64,000 bases of DNA, from positions 88,346,945 to 88,410,944 of the forward strand of contig OZ025243.1 in NCBI GenBank assembly GCA_964019155.1, given 5' to 3'. The stretch comes from Osedax fenrisi. Its lineage: Eukaryota; Annelida; Polychaeta; Sabellida; Siboglinidae. Below are positions 24,016 to 34,429 of this stretch, one piece after another. The translations under genes and the position numbers were made by a program. Numbering within the stretch: the first letter of the stretch is position 1; each line of letters opens with the position of its first letter. The notes below the pieces were generated by a model. That model had not been told where the DNA came from. It worked only from the letters and a program-made list of their open reading frames with translations, and made no database searches.

Positions 24016-24580
24016 CTATACTACTTTCGTCTCACAATAAATACTTTACAACCATCGACTGCTTAACTAACATATCACTTAGACTATTCTACCGACTAAA
24101 AAAATGACTACACTACTAGTATAACTGACCTACAATCACAACTTATCTGGCCACCCGCAAAAAAATAGCTCAATTTAAATTAATATCCATTCTATATTCC
24201 TCCATACCTACTAAAAACCTGATTACATTTATCAACAAATTTACTCCACACAATCTACGATCCTCGATCCTAACTATACGGCCCTGACTGAACCATCCTT
24301 TAGCCAAAATAAACTTGAGAAGCGTAGATACTCTGTTTACGCCAGCCTCCTTTGGAATAAACTCCCTTTATCCCTCAAAACCATCAATACATCAACAACC
24401 ACTTTCAAACATAAACTAAATAAGTTCATCCTTGTTCATGATATCTGAACTTCAAATATATAAGTTTTTACACGTTGTACACTTGTCTGTACTAATTATT
24501 ATATTTATATATTGTTTTTCATATATTATTGTCACACTATAAGAATTGTATAATTTAATTAGTGTTTAAATAAAATCTTC
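24016..24580 (+). pseudogene. CR1-like RT C-terminus and 3' UTR
   Basis: Broken frames give ARKIAQFKLISILYSSIPT (about 24147-24205), FTPHNLRSSILTI and, near the end, YSVYASLLWNKLPLSLKTI. This corresponds to the CR1/L2 C-terminal motif (W-N-S/K-L-P-L-S-L) and stops at about 24447. The 3' UTR runs to ATAAAATCTTCATCATTATA at about 24567-24590. It continues the RT fragment that ends at 20290. Confidence 0.7.
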
Positions 24581-24694
24581 ATCATTATAAATGTATTCTT
24601 TTCTTATGAACATAATTACTACTTAATATAATTATTGGAGTATATTTCGTGAAACTTCTATTGCATTCTTGCAACAACTGACTCTTAACGATAC

Positions 24695-24698
<4 letters not shown>

Positions 24699-24739
<41 letters not shown>
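24699..24739. repeat. (TA)n microsatellite
   Basis: About 20 TA units. Confidence 0.9.
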
Positions 24740-24742
<3 letters not shown>

Positions 24743-24926
24743 AATAAAGAATAAAAATTAAATTAATAATTTATAAAAACGGAATAATCTAATAATAGAA
24801 TTGCCAATAACAATCAATCTGAAACACGGTCGCGGAACTATGACGTTCGAACAATCGATGGTCATAGATATGATATAATGATATACTATGATAATTATCA
24901 ACATCGCAGTGATGGGCAATACATAT

Positions 24927-25121
24927 CAGGGGCGGCTCCAGTAGGTTGGCATGTGGGTAATAATACACTTAATAATATAATTAATACACAACTATATCTA
25001 TTCATATAGTAATACGATTAATTATGCTATATCATATATGTTATGATATCAACACTCTTTTAATGAACTGGGTAGGAGTAAGGATAGTTAACCCTATTAC
25101 CCCTCCCCAGAGCCTCCCCTA
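24927..25121. mobile_element. Candidate short TIR element (MITE)
   Basis: The left end CAGGGGCGGCTCCAG and the inverted right end TAGGGGAGGCTCTGG match at 12 of 15 positions. CAGGGGCGG is a common hAT-type terminus. The element would be 195 bp, with no coding. I did not find matching 8-bp flanks, so the ends may be misplaced. Confidence 0.4.
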
Positions 25122-25610
25122 TGACGAGTTACCCTAATATTGTTACGTAATCACACGGGGAGATCCGTAGTAGACGAGTCTGAACAATCGGCCCATTGTT
25201 GTATGAAGATGTTTGATCGTGTCGCATGTGTGTTCCATGTTGTATATTGCAGAGGAGTATGAGGTATAGTAAGCTTGATTTGAGAGAATTCTTTTAAAAA
25301 AAAGTTAATATTTTCATATGTGCTTACCTAGAAGAGATCTATAATAAAAGAACTACGAAAAAAAAAAGAATATTAAGCCTCCCTACATGTAGAGAACTAG
25401 CTCTAATAATCTTACATTGCGCTATAACTAAAACTGACTATATCCAGACGCATACACAACATGTAATAAGCAATCCAACTCAACCCATACCATTACTAAA
25501 TTATCATCCCAGATGAATATTATCGTAATATTATTGATTTTGGGTACAAAGATAAGAAGATTTCTACAAAGTTAAAGTAGAAATTGAATATGTCGATGCC
25601 ACTTACAAAA
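25122..25610. other. Spacer, mixed composition
   Basis: Somewhat GC-richer to about 25260 (CACACGGGGAGATCCG and nearby), then AT-rich. No gene or repeat recognised. Confidence 0.6.
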
Positions 25611-25614
25611 TAAT

Positions 25615-25898
25615 AGTATTTTATTTCTATTTTCGATTATTTTTACGCTATCTTTTATTTCTATTTTGATCATTTTACGTTTATTTTTACTATATGATTT
25701 ATTTCTACTTTCGATTGTTTTTCGTTTATTTTTACGGTAACTGTAAAACGTTTTAATTTCTTTAATTTTTTAATTTCGTATTATTCTTTGATTATTTCTA
25801 TAACGTATGTTATCGTTAGCAAATATATATACTTTATACTTTCGATTATATTTTCGGCTATGTACTTAAATAAATTATCAATCAATCAATCAATAAAT
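25615..25898 (+). mobile_element. LINE 3' UTR with ATCA tail
   Basis: Three imperfect copies of a 35-45 bp unit starting TTTATTTCTATTTTCGATTA (about 25619, 25653 and 25699). The block ends in AAATAAATTATCAATCAATC with about four ATCA units, the tail style of the other LINE 3' ends here. Confidence 0.5.
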
Positions 25899-26460
25899 GA
25901 ATAATTTTAAAACAATTTTTAAATAATTTATTATATCGTTTTATTTTAGATTTTCTATTTTTAATTATTGTATTATGTTATTTATTAATAATGTATTACC
26001 TTATATTATCAATATTTATATGTATTTATTTTATATATTTTATTTTTAGTATCATTGCTTTAATTTGTATAGTTTTTTTTATATTTTTTATTTGTTATAC
26101 AATTTTTAATTTTAATGTTTTATTGGTTTACATTTGTATAGGTTACATATTATACAAATATTTATTTTAAATACATGATGAGAATGGATGTGGGGTTTTT
26201 TGTAATTTTATTGTGGTACTTTGTTTTAAATTGTACATATTTTATATACCTAAATTAAATAGTAAATCTTATATACATTTTATTTAACATTCTATCAGTA
26301 TTATAATAATATATTGTCTATCCAAGAAATCTAATTTTTATTTTAATATTTAATATAATATATTCTCGAGTACTTTGAACTGATTCTTTTCATAGCTGGT
26401 AATTGTTCGTGTCGGGGATGATGATGCAATTGTGGTAAGGGGATAGTTCCCTTTAAGGAA
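25899..26460 (+). repeat. Dispersed repeat family A, 5' and middle part
   Basis: Its start (AATGAATAATTTTAAAACAA) is also found at 42697, where it is the end of a LINE coding frame. The part from 26108 to 26460 is similar along its length to 42885-43260, including ATTGTTCGTGTCGG and TCTATC(C/A)A(A/G)GAA motifs. Inferred 3' UTR of one LINE family. The final third, present at 43257-43525, is missing here. Confidence 0.65.
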
Positions 26461-26639
26461 AGTAAGTTCTCTATAAGGGTAACGCTTGTTTTAATTTTTT
26501 TGAAAATTCAATGTAAAAAGATAGGGATTTTATTTTTTTAAATGTATAAGTTTAAAAATTATTAAGCTATTTCAATTTTATAAAATTCATATTGAAGGGA
26601 GGGCTGCTCTTTATAGTTTATTATAGCATTACACGAAAA

Positions 26640-26960
26640 TATTATGTATTTTCGTAAATACAACGCATCATAGATAGTTATAGATTCAGAAGTTAGAAGA
26701 GATAGTAGGATGAGTGAATGTTAGAAGAGAACTGGGTCTAGAAAATATGACAGTATCAGTTTTAGTCATATTTAAAGAAAGAGAGATGTGAGATAACCAT
26801 TCAGTGAGATCAATAATACAATTAAACATAGACATTTTAATCAGATCAGAATAACTAGAACTGGAAAATGACGTATATATCTGTAAATAATCGGCATAAA
26901 GATGATAATGAATATTGGGATATTTATGAAACATTTATTTTATAGGAATTTATTTTTATT
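26640..26960 (-). pseudogene. LINE RT palm fragment
   Basis: The minus frame carries HYHLYADYLQIYTSFSSSS then LTEWLSHISLSLNMTKT and VIFSRPSS, the CR1/L2 palm box with the following helix. YADD reads YADY, removing the second catalytic Asp. Only about 80 codons remain, with no neighbouring RT blocks in order, so it is an isolated fragment. Confidence 0.75.
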
Positions 26961-28557
26961 TTTAATGGGGACGACGTCCCTTTAAAAATTAATATACAAT
27001 GAATAAGAATGTTTACATTACAATATATACAATTTTGGAAATATAGTTTTTACATAGATATATTCAAGATTGTATTATGAAATTTTGAACATATATAATA
27101 TACTAAGGTAGTAACACTATAAAATTAGTCAAATATTTGTTGCTGTTTTTTTCATTTCTTTTGTGTCAAAAATATTACAAAATAATATTTTTGCAAACTT
27201 TCATTTTTTTTATTTCAAATATATTAAAAAAATATATATTTGTATTTAAGTGACTTATATATAAATAAATATATTATTGCAATACAATTATAAAAAATAG
27301 TCTGTACTTAATATTTAATACATATTTATGAAAAAAAACGTAATATTTTGGACAACTTTTAATATTGCCGAAAATCATTATATAAATATTAAAAAAAAAT
27401 GTTGTTCACTTATGATTGGTTATAGAGTATATATTTTTTTTAAATTTGTATATGACTTTTTTAATATGTAAACACTTTAAAAGTATATTATAAATATATT
27501 GGTAAATATATTTATAATATATATAGGTAAATTCCTACATATATATTTAATATATATTTATATTTGATCTAAACATACTAATCGTACAAAATTACCAGAT
27601 TTATATGATTAATTAACTTCATTTAATTTTAAGATTATCAATTATCAATATATTTACTATTATAATAAATAAATGTAATTACTAATATGAATATTTATTA
27701 CAATATATTCGTTATATATTATAAAAATTATAAATATTATAGAGTATACATTAAAAAATAAAATAGGACTTAGATACAAAATGCTGTAATAGTTTTCATT
27801 CCATAATGGTTATATTAATTAATACTGCAACGTGTCATCGATTAAATAAGTAATCTAACCGAATAATTTTGCTAGTAGTTTCACTATAATATCGACCTTT
27901 GATTGTCGTAACAAAATATTTCTTTAAAAACTGTCATAAATATAGCTTATTATGTATAATTATTGTTAATTTATAATATATATTATAAGAATAATGTTAT
28001 CGATATATTAGTGTGGTATTATATTATAATTTAATACTAGACATGTAGTCAAATATACAACTAAAACACATATATTACCATACAATTTAAAATAAATGTA
28101 GTCAAACTTTAAACTCGATTTACTCAGAATATTGATTTTAATTTATTTTGAATCTTAGAAATGTTTCAGCCCTCTCAAAAATTATAAAAACTTTATGAAA
28201 TGTTCATAATATCTTTATTATTATATGTATAATAATGTTTACTTAAAATATATTTATTAGAAATAGAATAACATATACAAATATGAAAACAATTACAAAC
28301 AAATAATTTAATTTAGCATCATATTTTGTTTGTGAACCATTTTGTTTTACAATTTATTAAGTAACTTTAATTGTCATTATATTGGTTAACAATATGAAAT
28401 TTACAGAATGTAAATCGAATCAAAACCCTAAGTACTGAAACATTTTTAAATACATAAAAAATATAATCTCCTATCTTAATACATTGTATGAAAAGCTGCG
28501 AAACCCTTAAATACGTCGTCCCACTAAATTTTATTTTAAAAAAAAACACACGTTTTT
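26961..28557. other. AT-rich spacer
   Basis: No supported gene. A minus open frame at 28367-28549 has no recognisable motif. Confidence 0.7.
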
Positions 28558-28604
28558 TTTGGAGAGAGGCACTTTGGAAGATGCTGCTTAAGATAGGTAT
28601 CTAT

Positions 28605-28650
28605 GGAAACTATGTATTCATGTGGAAAGCAAAGGGACGATAATCCTACG
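28605..28650 (+). pseudogene. RTE-type RT extreme C-terminus
   Basis: Encodes NYVFMWKAKGR and a stop, the end of the RTE RT seen complete at 36468-36500. Here it is fused by a deletion to a 44-bp palm piece. Confidence 0.55.
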
Positions 28651-28824
28651 CATTTAAATCAAGTAGTAAGTCATATAAATTGTAATAAGTTAAATTTTAC
28701 TAAAGTATCAAATGACCAAATCCTTTTTTTGAACATAAATTCAGAATATGACTGTGTTTTATTCTTATACGATATATATTTTATTGCTCGATTTTGTAAT
28801 TGTATTAAATATGTCTTATTGGAA

Positions 28825-29181
28825 TCAAACGTATTGCCCCAAATATGGTAACAATAAATGTGCCATAAAAAGCGATTTAAAAATTAAAACTAGTTTATAT
28901 GTATTTAGATATTTTGAGATTTTTTTAATTATACCGATTATTCGTGATAGTTTACTGGAAACAAAATTATGTTGTCGTTTCCAATACATTTTATTAACAA
29001 TAAAGATTCCTAGAAATGGTATTGAATTTACTTGCTCAATAGTACTACCATTTATTTCAATATTGAATGTTCTGCCAGAATGTATATTATGTATATTATA
29101 AACCATAAAATTACATTTATTTACATTGAGGGTTAATTTATTAATAGCTAACCAAGAAGATATTGTTCTCGAAAACTTCAA
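28825..29181 (-). pseudogene. LINE RT thumb fragment, copy 1
   Basis: A 118-codon minus frame encodes the post-palm region of a Jockey/CR1-like RT. INKLTLNVNKCNFMVYN, then IPFLGIFIVNKMYWKRQ (the FLG motif) and SSKLSRIIGIIKKISKYL are seen. The motifs resemble those at 7140-7320 of the nested minus-strand LINE, so the families are related. No palm or EN is attached, and coding decays below 28825. Two plus-strand open frames over the same bases are antisense artefacts. Confidence 0.75.
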
Positions 29182-29272
29182 ATCTTTAAAAAAATATCAA
29201 GTTCTCGAGAACTTAAAATCTCAAATATGTATTTATGTTCTCGAGAACTACAAATCTTTTAATAATATTTTA
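29165..29272. repeat. Three 36-bp units headed by GTTCTCGAGAAC
   Basis: Units start at 29165 (GTTCTCGAAAAC), 29201 and 29237 (both GTTCTCGAGAAC, a perfect 12-bp palindrome), followed each time by ACTTCAAATCT-like sequence. The same three units occur at 37028, 37064 and 37100 in the second duplication copy. Confidence 0.85.
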
Positions 29273-29512
29273 ACGAAGATTTATATGAGATATTAGTTAA
29301 TTAATTGTTATTAATAATTAATAATATATAATTAATTATTATTAATTAATAATAATAATTGATAAATAATTATTAATTACTTATTGAATACTTTACTATT
29401 CTAATAATCCTATATCTCGAGATATATCCACATATATTTGATATGCTATAGCAAGATAAATATAAATATTATACTTATATAAAAATATAAATATGTTTAG
29501 CTCTCTTTATAT

Positions 29513-29712
29513 GGTTGGGTTGGGTTAAGTTTTAATATTGGTAGTTTTTTTAGCTGCATTACTTACCGAGTGGACCCATAAAAGCATATTCATTTATATT
29601 GTTATTTTCACAGTTGTGGTTAGGTTGGGTTAAGTTTTAATTTGTGTAGGTTTTTTTAGCTGCATTACTTCCCGAGTGAGCCTAAAAAAGCATATTTATA
29701 TTGTTATTTTCA
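29513..29712. repeat. 105-bp imperfect direct repeat, two units
   Basis: GGTTGGGTTGGGTTAAGTTT at 29513 and GGTTAGGTTGGGTTAAGTTT at 29618 start two similar units. Each contains TAGCTGCATTACTT(A/C)CCGAG and ends in TTGTTATTTTCA. Confidence 0.85.
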
Positions 29713-29909
29713 TGGAATGCCTACAACGTGTACACGCATATTTTCACGTTTATTCGAACGTACTCGACCAAGAAGTACCGGAATACACTCTACGAATCGT
29801 CGATAAGGCAGTACCAGCTGGAGAACATCGTGGTCGATTCAATGCAACAGTTGACGCGGATGTAATTGCCTTTTTATTCGACACGGACAAATTAAGTTTC
29901 GTGACTTAA
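29712..29909 (+). pseudogene. Helitron-like protein fragment
   Basis: From the ATG at 29712 a 65-codon frame runs to the TAA at 29907. The key part is KAVPAGEHRGRFNATVDADV. It resembles the GxHxxRYNAPTxxEVA motif found N-terminal to the Rep domain of animal Helitron proteins. The DNA is clearly less AT-rich than its surroundings and codes without interruption, which supports a genuine coding origin. The frame begins directly after the second 105-bp repeat unit. No Rep or helicase domain follows, so this is a truncated gene fragment. Alternative: a short host exon of unknown function. Confidence 0.45.
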
Positions 29910-29994
29910 TACTCAACTTAAAATGCGAAGTTTTGTATTAATAAATACATTATGAAATTATCATTGTTTTTTTTCATTAAAATAAAAAAGAGAT

Positions 29995-30300
29995 AAATAA
30001 CGGCCCACTGACTGCTAGAAAACATTATATAACAATCTAAAAAAGACCAAATGGTCTCAACTAACCCATTACACCCACACCTAAAATAGTCTCATTCACG
30101 GGCAACGCCCATACCTTAACGCTCGCCGAGTGTCTATCACACGCCTACGAATTATTATATATATACGTCATGCATGACCGCCTCTTGCGTGGCTATATAT
30201 AGCAGCACATCACCACTTGTACGGTGCTTCCTTATTCTACCTTAATAAACGTATACATCAGCTTTGTCGCTGTTAACAAGATAACAAGGGAGATACGCAC
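29995..30300 (+). other. GC-richer block, possible TE terminal region
   Basis: No coding frame. CACGGGCAACGCCCAT (about 30097) resembles the CGGGCAACGCC string common near Helitron 3' ends. A TATATATAGCAG (about 30195) and ACCTTAATAAACG (about 30239) give a TATA and poly(A)-signal spacing like an LTR or short promoter. No terminal repeats were found, so the identity stays open. Confidence 0.3.
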
Positions 30301-30311
30301 TTATACGATAT

Positions 30312-30316
<5 letters not shown>

Positions 30317-30357
<41 letters not shown>
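30317..30357. repeat. (TA)n microsatellite
   Basis: About 20 TA units. Confidence 0.9.
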
Positions 30358-30359
<2 letters not shown>

Positions 30360-30510
30360 TATATATATTTGTATGTTTATTATATAAATATTATATATAT
30401 ATGATGTATGTATATGTATATTATACATTGTTGAAAATAATCCACTATATGATATGTATATTATATAAATTATATAGTAATCAAAATTTGATAAATTATA
30501 GTAATTCACA

Positions 30511-30518
<8 letters not shown>

Positions 30519-30582
<64 letters not shown>
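30519..30582. repeat. (TA)n microsatellite
   Basis: About 32 TA units. A shorter array follows at 30640-30658. Open frames on both strands are low-complexity only. Confidence 0.9.
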
Positions 30583-30586
<4 letters not shown>

Positions 30587-30839
30587 ATATTATATGTATT
30601 ACATATAGTTAGGCTAGTAATACACAATATGAAATGTACATATATATATATATATATAAGTATTTTTAGAGATTTTTTCTAACCATTTATTCTCAAAAAT
30701 TGGTCGAATTATAAAACCTTAATTTTTATGTTTCAGTAATCGTTTTGAGCTCTAATTTTTTGATATGAGTATAAAACATATAAAATATTAATTTTTTCAA
30801 ATAATAATTATTTTTTATTTTTTCCAAAAACGCTTGTAT

Positions 30840-31120
30840 CCCCTTAAGGCATTGGGTAATGAAACTCCAAATCTCAAATTTGCTACATTTTTATCGACTT
30901 TCATTTGTAATCGGTATAAATTATTCGATGTAATTTTTTGATTTTGTTAAATTTATTACTAATATCTTGGATAGAAATTTATAATAAAATATTTTATTTA
31001 ATATTATTTTAAATTGATATCTGATTTTCCCCCCACAAGCACATTGTGTGAACAACTTTATGAACTCTGCTTTTTCATTCATCCATGATAAACTCTGATT
31101 ATTATTATTATTATATTATT
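30840..31120 (+). repeat. Dispersed repeat family A, 3' part
   Basis: Similar along its length to 43255-43525: AAGGCATTGG start, ATCGACTTTCATTTG, ATATCTGATTTT, ATTCATTCAT, and a final run of ATT units. The ATT tail is consistent with a LINE 3' end. Confidence 0.7.
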
Positions 31121-31784
31121 TAATAAATATATGATGATATCTGAACTAATAAATAAGTAAATTCGTATAGCAAGTGCCAACTAAATAGATCTGAAGTAAG
31201 TTCATGTATAAGTTAAGTTCAAATTAAAATAATATATGTTGACGTTATTTCAAACTTTATTTCCACCTCATTAACAAAATTACATTTAAATAACACTCGA
31301 GCCTCCGAAATATTCGTTAGATACAACTGTACCATTATCCGCTACATCCGTAGAATGTACCATTAACTACAAACTTCAAGAAACATTAACTTCACGTATA
31401 CGTGCATGACCGAGTACTTGATTAGCAAGGTGTTCAATCCTACAAATAATGTACGATGTAAAAGTATGTAACCATGAATTGAAAATGTAAATAAATATAT
31501 TTTACATATACAATGTAAAAATTAAAAAATTTTAAATTTTATAATTTTCTCTAAAACATTAAACAATTATTTATATTGATAAATATACGTTTATTTAGGA
31601 TTAACTTACCGTACTATAAACATGTTTAAATATGGATATCCAATATATGTATATATTACTTTTTTAAGTATATTTTTCCACCTGGTGAGTTACATATTTT
31701 ATATTATGATATATTATAGTATATTGAAAAAAGTACATGTATTTAGCAAATAGTATGTACATACTCATATATATTATATGTTGC

Positions 31785-31816
<32 letters not shown>

Positions 31817-32407
31817 TTATCATATTCTTCTGTAATTACTTTGTATATCCATCAATAATATAATAATTTATCGTTATATTTACTATATATATTTATATCT
31901 ATAGATACGTGTAATATCATATTAATAGTAACTAATACTATGTGATATATAGTATATATTATATACTATATGATGTATTATAGGATACCATATAGTATAT
32001 TGTATAGTTCATAATATCAAAAACGCCGGATTACCAATAGTGTATAAATATATTATAATATATACTCTATACAGTACTATCTCTATGTACTATATATATG
32101 TATAATATCTATAGATACCGGGTGCTAAACTATATTTTTATATTATACTTTTTAATTGGTTTTATCTAAAATTAAGTGTTTTATACATTGTTTGTATAGA
32201 ATAATGATTTAAGCTATTTTACTCATATAATCACATATATTATAAACTAGATTTTGTTGACTTTTATTGTCAAGGCATCGGTTAACTTGATTATCTATTT
32301 GATTAATATATATTATTATATATACATAGATATATTAACGTATAGTTAACTATACTCTAACTTCTAGAGTTATGTTATAGCTGTCTACTTTGAAAAACTA
32401 GTGGTGT
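31121..32407. other. AT-rich spacer
   Basis: TA array at about 31784-31810, then palindromic TATA/ACTATAT stretches around 31900-32110. No gene seen. Confidence 0.7.
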
Positions 32408-32409
32408 TA

Positions 32410-33313
32410 GGGGAAAGTAACCTAATACGGAACATTTAACAATAAACGGTCTTAACATTAATATCTCATTATTTTTATTCTAAAATTACAATATATTAAT
32501 ATTATGTGATTAAAGATTTTATTGTGATTTTAAAATTTTATTTAATCTTTTATTTCCATAGATAACGGGGGTGTCTGTATTCGGTACCCATGTCCGAATA
32601 AGGAAACCCTCTTTTAAAATAAGGACACCCTATATACCACTAGATAAACTATATATCATTTATGAATCAATTAGAAAAATTACAATTAAATTATTTATAA
32701 TTAATATTTTGAATAATTTATTCTGATTAATTAGATAATAATTTTATTATTTTTATTATTTTTGTCATTAATAATACAATTTAAGTATCTAAATAATATT
32801 TTTTTTAGAATTAGCTTTATAGGGGGTATTAATATTATAACGCACGCGATTTATATGAATATCAGAATTGTTCATATGCTGCGCGCTGGTTGGTTACAGG
32901 GTTTCCGTATTAAGACATTTAGTGTGTCCGTATTAGGAACTTATATGACCTCTATATATATGCTTATAACTTAATGAATATTTGATAACAAATATAGAAA
33001 TTAAAAATACAATTTTTAGAATGCTTTATTTTTTAATAATATAGTGTAATCTTTTATATCGATACATATGTATAACCTTTAGAAGGTTTTAAGTTTAAAT
33101 TTGTTTTCATAAATTTAAAATCGTAATAAAGAAATCAGTTTATTTGATATATTAGCAATATTTTGTATTATTCACAAATAAAAAATACTTTTTTAGAATA
33201 TATTTATAATTATGAATATTTTATTCATTAAACATTTTTTTGTAGGATTTATGGTTTCTGAGATACCGAGAGTGTCCGTATTCGGGCACTGTCCGTATTC
33301 GGTTACTTTCCCC
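32410..33313. mobile_element. MITE-2 with TA flanks and GGGGAAAGTAACC TIRs
   Basis: The left end GGGGAAAGTAACCTAATACG and the inverted right end GGGGAAAGTAACCGAATACG match at all but one of 22 positions. TA flanks both ends (32408-32409 and 33314-33315). The 904-bp interior repeats the terminal theme (CCGTATT/CCGAATA near 32576, 32605, 32906, 32926 and 33277). A 70-codon open frame inside (32762-32974) has no family resemblance, so I treat the element as non-autonomous. TA targeting suggests Tc1/mariner-type mobilisation. Confidence 0.85.
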
Positions 33314-33479
33314 TACATGATGATTTCTTGGTATTGAGAGATATAAAACGAAACTTTAGCTCAAACTCATCATGTTTAATAAAATAATATATAATTGTAA
33401 CATGTTAAAAGGTAAATGAAAAAAATAGGTAAGATATACTAAAATTAAAATATAAATATTAATTAAAGACGAGACATTT

Positions 33480-33675
33480 ATATAATTATTTAAATGCTTT
33501 TAAATTTAGTGCATTAATTATATTACTAGGCAAAGAATTCCAATGACTTACACCAATATTAGTTACTCGAAACAGGTTACGTGATGTTCTAGAAGAACCA
33601 CGAATACATTTATCTGGATTATAAGTATTTTTTTCAACCTATAATGTATATTAAGTGGTAATAAATTATTATATC
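33480..33675 (-). pseudogene. LINE RT C-terminal end
   Basis: In minus orientation, broken frames give YNNLLPLNIHYRLKK, then CIRGSSRTSRNLFRVTNIG and VSHWNSLPSNIINALNLKAF. The WNSLP motif is the CR1/Jockey-type C-terminus. It abuts the plus-strand RTE-like LINE at about 33680. Confidence 0.65.
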
Positions 33676-33684
33676 CTCTATATA

Positions 33685-34400
33685 TAAATTAATAAATGAA
33701 ATTGAACGAATGGAAATTGATATAATTGGTATAACTGAGACCCACTAGACAACAGATATACCTACGATATGGGAGAAAGATGAACAATTCATCATTCACT
33801 CGCCACGACATACACAGGCATACACAGGCAAGGTGTCGCTTTAATACTGAATAAAAAACTAAGTGAGCACATGATTAACCATGAGTGTATATCAAGCATA
33901 TTATTGAAGGTTACCATAGAGATTAGATCAGATAGAATAACATACTTCGTTGTGTACGCTCCAGACTCTAGCTACGAAGATACATATATAGAAGAATTTT
34001 TGGAACGTTACAAGATGAGATAAACATCCTTCCACCAAGTGAACATATTGTACTACTAGGTGATTTTAACGCATCAGTAGGAAGCCAAATGCAAGACATC
34101 TGGCAAGAAGTAGTTGGGAATTATGGTGCAGGAAAACACAATGAACGAGGTGTTAAACTACTTCAATTCTGTGCAATAAACAATCTATTTATAGCAAACA
34201 CAATATTTAAGCACAAATAAAGGCGAAGATACACATGGACTTCACCAAAAAAGACAGAGATGCAAATTGATTTTATTATAATGTCTAATAAACTAAAATC
34301 TTCTCTTAAAAACTGCAGAACCTATAACTCTGCCGAAATAGGGTCAGATCACTCACTTGTCATAGCAAACTTAGTTATAAAAAAACCAAAAAAATGAAAC
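33685..34400 (+). pseudogene. RTE-type endonuclease
   Basis: EIERMEIDIIGITETH carries the catalytic Glu of the TET motif (33695-33745) and is followed by a TAG where RTE elements have Trp. Next come FIIHSPRHTQ, VYAPDSSYEDTYIEEF (33955-34000), LLGDFNASVGS with the catalytic D and N (34058-34090), RRRYTWTSPKKTEMQIDFII and GSDHSLVIANL with the catalytic DH (34344-34376). These are the signature blocks of the RTE EN whose host-genome relatives are annotated as craniofacial development protein 2-like. At least four frame disruptions. The expected role was nicking the target DNA to prime reverse transcription. Confidence 0.8.
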
Positions 34401-34429
34401 ATATAGCAAAAAAAACACTAATACGTTAT

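Larger units (their letters stand above)
17935..24580 (+). mobile_element. CR1-like LINE interrupted by a TIR element and a second LINE
   Basis: Three plus-strand pieces form one CR1-type LINE: 17935-18928 (EN start, linker, RT start), 19432-20290 (RT fingers to thumb) and 24016-24580 (C-terminus and 3' UTR). The first gap is the TIR element at 18929-19431. The second is a separate LINE at 20291-24015. Protein motifs resume in the right order on each side of both gaps, which is the main evidence for nesting. Confidence 0.75.
28558..29504. repeat. Duplicated segment, copy 1 (internally deleted)
   Basis: 28558-28601 equals 35490-35533 (44 bp of an RTE-type RT). 28605-29504 equals 36468-37367 over 900 bp at a constant offset of 7863, with only about three differences noticed. 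The roughly 930 bp that separate the two parts in the other copy are absent here. Both ends of the homology are sharp (left at TTTGGAGAG, right after GTTTAGCTCT). Confidence 0.9.

Noticed and set aside
28603..29101. Plus-strand frames of 82 and 117 codons, repeated at 36460-36964
   Set aside because: Antisense to the minus-strand RT fragment. Their apparent conservation between the two loci only reflects the DNA duplication.
30273..30682. Overlapping plus and minus frames of about 100 codons
   Set aside because: Both are (TA)n translations.
32762..32974. 70-codon plus frame inside MITE-2
   Set aside because: No transposase motif. It includes copies of the element's own terminal motif, so it is better explained as non-coding element DNA.
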